Both the position numbers and the translations under genes were made by a program. Source: Burkholderia sp. 8Y (lineage in GTDB: Bacteria; Pseudomonadota; Gammaproteobacteria; Burkholderiales; Burkholderiaceae). Taken from it: a stretch of DNA of 64,000 bases. This document shows, in pieces, positions 62,776-64,000 of this stretch. The notes beneath the pieces were generated by a model. It searched no databases. It was not told where the DNA came from and saw only the letters and a program-made list of their open reading frames with translations. The stretch lies in the NCBI RefSeq assembly GCF_902506145.1, contig NZ_LR733519.1, forward strand, positions 1,143,777 to 1,207,776, read 5' to 3'. Within the stretch, counting starts at the first letter, position 1, and the number at the start of each line of letters is the position of its first letter.

Positions 62776-63483
62776 ATGAAAGGGTTGCTTTCATTCCACG
62801 GACGAATCGTCAGAGCGGCTGTCGTCGCACTGAGCATCGTGAGCGTTGCACTCGTGGGACTCGCCGCGACGCGTGACGCCTTCGCGCAAACCGGCGGCGC
62901 CTGCATTCCCGTGAGCCAACGAACGACCGAACTCGGATGCTTCGTTTACGCGGAAGAGCATCTGCGAGAACTACCCGACGGACCGGTTTATTGGCATATC
63001 GATCGATTCGCAGATCAGTCATCGGCACAGGCGGCCAAGGGCGAGAATGGAACTGTCGTCGAGATTCTCGGACGCGTCTGGCTCTTTACTATCTCGGGAA
63101 AGTCCTGGCGCCCATCGACTGGAGAACACATTGCCGATATCGGCCCTTTGACGCTTCCCCATGCCCGTTCCTTGATGGCCACGTACATGGAGGGAAACTT
63201 CAAACCCGGCATGCAATCGACGATCCATCGGCATCCCGGCACCGAAGCATGGTTTGTTCTCAGCGGCGCGCAGTGTCTCGAAACGCCGCACGGCGAACAG
63301 ATCGGCAAGCCGGGCGCGCCGCCGGTCATCGTTCCTCCCGGAGAACCGATGCTTCTCACAGGCATCGGCAAAGAACAAGGACACTGGCTGGTGCTCATCC
63401 TCATGGACGCGACCATGCCTCGTGGAACGCCAGCCGACGACTGGACGCCGAAGCATACGTGTGAAGAGATCGCTGCGGAATAA
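62776..63483 (+). CDS. Secreted cupin-domain protein
   Basis: A 235-residue protein with a signal peptide (about 1-37, ending AFA) and one cupin barrel in its C-terminal half: STIHRHPGTEAWFVLSG supplies the first metal-type motif (H-x-H, Glu) and VPPGEPMLLTGIGKEQGHWL the second His region. GGAGG lies before ATG 62776. Its role is unknown; export makes a catabolic cytoplasmic function unlikely. Confidence 0.8.
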   Translation: MKGLLSFHGRIVRAAVVALSIVSVALVGLAATRDAFAQTGGACIPVSQRTTELGCFVYAEEHLRELPDGPVYWHIDRFADQSSAQAAKGENGTVVEILGRVWLFTISGKSWRPSTGEHIADIGPLTLPHARSLMATYMEGNFKPGMQSTIHRHPGTEAWFVLSGAQCLETPHGEQIGKPGAPPVIVPPGEPMLLTGIGKEQGHWLVLILMDATMPRGTPADDWTPKHTCEEIAAE

Positions 63484-63759
63484 GTGTTCTCTCGCAGGCG
63501 GCAGTTTCTCGTTCTGCGATCGGCTGACACAGCAAGGTCTGAGGAAAAGGAAAGAGCGTGCTCGAAGCATCAACCTGACGCCACGTCGGTCGCTATGAGT
63601 TCGTGTCGCTGCACGTCGTTGCCCGATCGCGTGTCCTGACGGTACGCGCGATGAATTGAAGCCGAGCGTGTTCAGATGCCCAATGTCGTGCTCCGGGAAC
63701 GCATTCTCAACACGCGACATCCAAGCCCGTATCCGCAACCTGATGACGGGAGACCTCGG

Positions 63760-64000
63760 ATGAAACTCATTCACACCGCGTTGGCAGCGATGCTCGCCGC
63801 CGCGAGCATCGCGCCTCACGCAGAGAACGCGGCGCCTACCGATCCCCAGATCGCGGCCATCGTGGTGACCGCCAATCAGGTCGATATCGACGCGGGCAAG
63901 CTCGCGGGATCGAAAACGAAATCGAAGGATGTGAAGGCGTTCGCGCAGCAGATGGTCACCGATCATAGCGGCGTCAACAAGGCCGCCGCCGCTCTCGTCA
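63760..64000 (+). CDS. DUF4142-family secreted protein (partial, runs off the window)
   Basis: The first 80 residues: a signal peptide (about 1-22) and the start of a helical DUF4142 domain (AAIVVTANQVDIDAGKLA, then KAFAQQMVTDHSG). GGGAGA lies before the ATG. The family is common in burkholderias and often linked to stress or envelope functions. The stop lies beyond the right border. Confidence 0.82.
   Translation, partial: MKLIHTALAAMLAAASIAPHAENAAPTDPQIAAIVVTANQVDIDAGKLAGSKTKSKDVKAFAQQMVTDHSGVNKAAAALV

Overview
The window looks like part of a secondary replicon or accessory region from a soil or rhizosphere member of the Burkholderiaceae (Paraburkholderia, Caballeronia or Burkholderia type). 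The grounds are high GC with strong G/C preference at third codon positions, two Gram-negative OmpC-type porins, phthalate-type (oph/pht) gene sets, many GntR, MarR and LysR regulators each beside a transporter, and GGAG-type ribosome binding sites with frequent GTG starts. No rRNA, tRNA or CRISPR was seen. All functions are inferred by reading sequence; no database search was run.

Layout. (1) 0.5-9.4 kb: two GntR-governed units. The first is gntR, porin, RraA-like aldolase fold, MFS carrier and FMN alpha-hydroxy-acid oxidase, with the 18-bp site TTGTCYGACAACCTGATT before gntR and before the porin. The second is gntR, TauD-type dioxygenase and MFS carrier. (2) 9.6-14 kb: a small lipoprotein, two gene relics, a drug-efflux-type MFS and an aromatic-acid MFS. 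(3) 14.2-21 kb, cluster A: a complete phthalate 4,5-dioxygenase-type set (reductase, Rieske oxygenase, dihydrodiol dehydrogenase, decarboxylase), a permease and a marR. (4) 21.3-24.2 kb: a 3-hydroxybenzoate 4-monooxygenase-type flavoprotein with its own marR, then a bacteriohemerythrin. (5) 24.3-37 kb, cluster B: a second phthalate-type set in a different order (oxygenase divergent from dehydrogenase, reductase and decarboxylase) with a tripartite tricarboxylate transporter, a class II aldolase-fold protein, a porin, a second marR and a DHA2 efflux pump.

(6) 37-41 kb: a citrate-synthase-like protein fused to a DNA-binding helix-turn-helix and lacking one catalytic His, divergent from an AAHS carrier and a second class II aldolase. 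(7) 40.7-46.2 kb: a scarred zone with fragments of an amino-acid ABC ATPase, an IS3 transposase and an EamA transporter, a ProV-like ATPase truncated at its N-terminus, a nitroreductase, a GT87 membrane glycosyltransferase and about 1.7 kb without convincing genes. (8) 46.2-48.6 kb: a small secreted protein, a YjzC-like protein and an SRAP protein with an unusual insertion. (9) 48.7-53.9 kb: an MHS carrier with an orphan ModA-like periplasmic protein, lysR-dctA and a HAD phosphatase. (10) 54.1-59.1 kb: a TctDE-type two-component system divergent from a NitT/TauT-type ABC transporter. (11) 59.4 kb to the end: a lipocalin-like protein, an LLM flavin oxidoreductase, an MBL hydrolase, a cupin and a partial DUF4142 protein, mixed with remnants of LysR, SDR and other genes.

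How it works together: clusters A and B and the mobA-like gene would all feed protocatechuate (phthalate to 4,5-dihydroxyphthalate to protocatechuate; 3-hydroxybenzoate to protocatechuate), but no ring-cleavage dioxygenase is present, so the window is an upper-pathway funnel. The clearest new observation is a shared inverted repeat, TTAG-N4-CTAA, at six places in the promoters of clusters A and B. In five of them it ends 0-3 bp from a -10-like hexamer. It fits one MarR-type regulon joining both clusters, with two paralogous MarR proteins.
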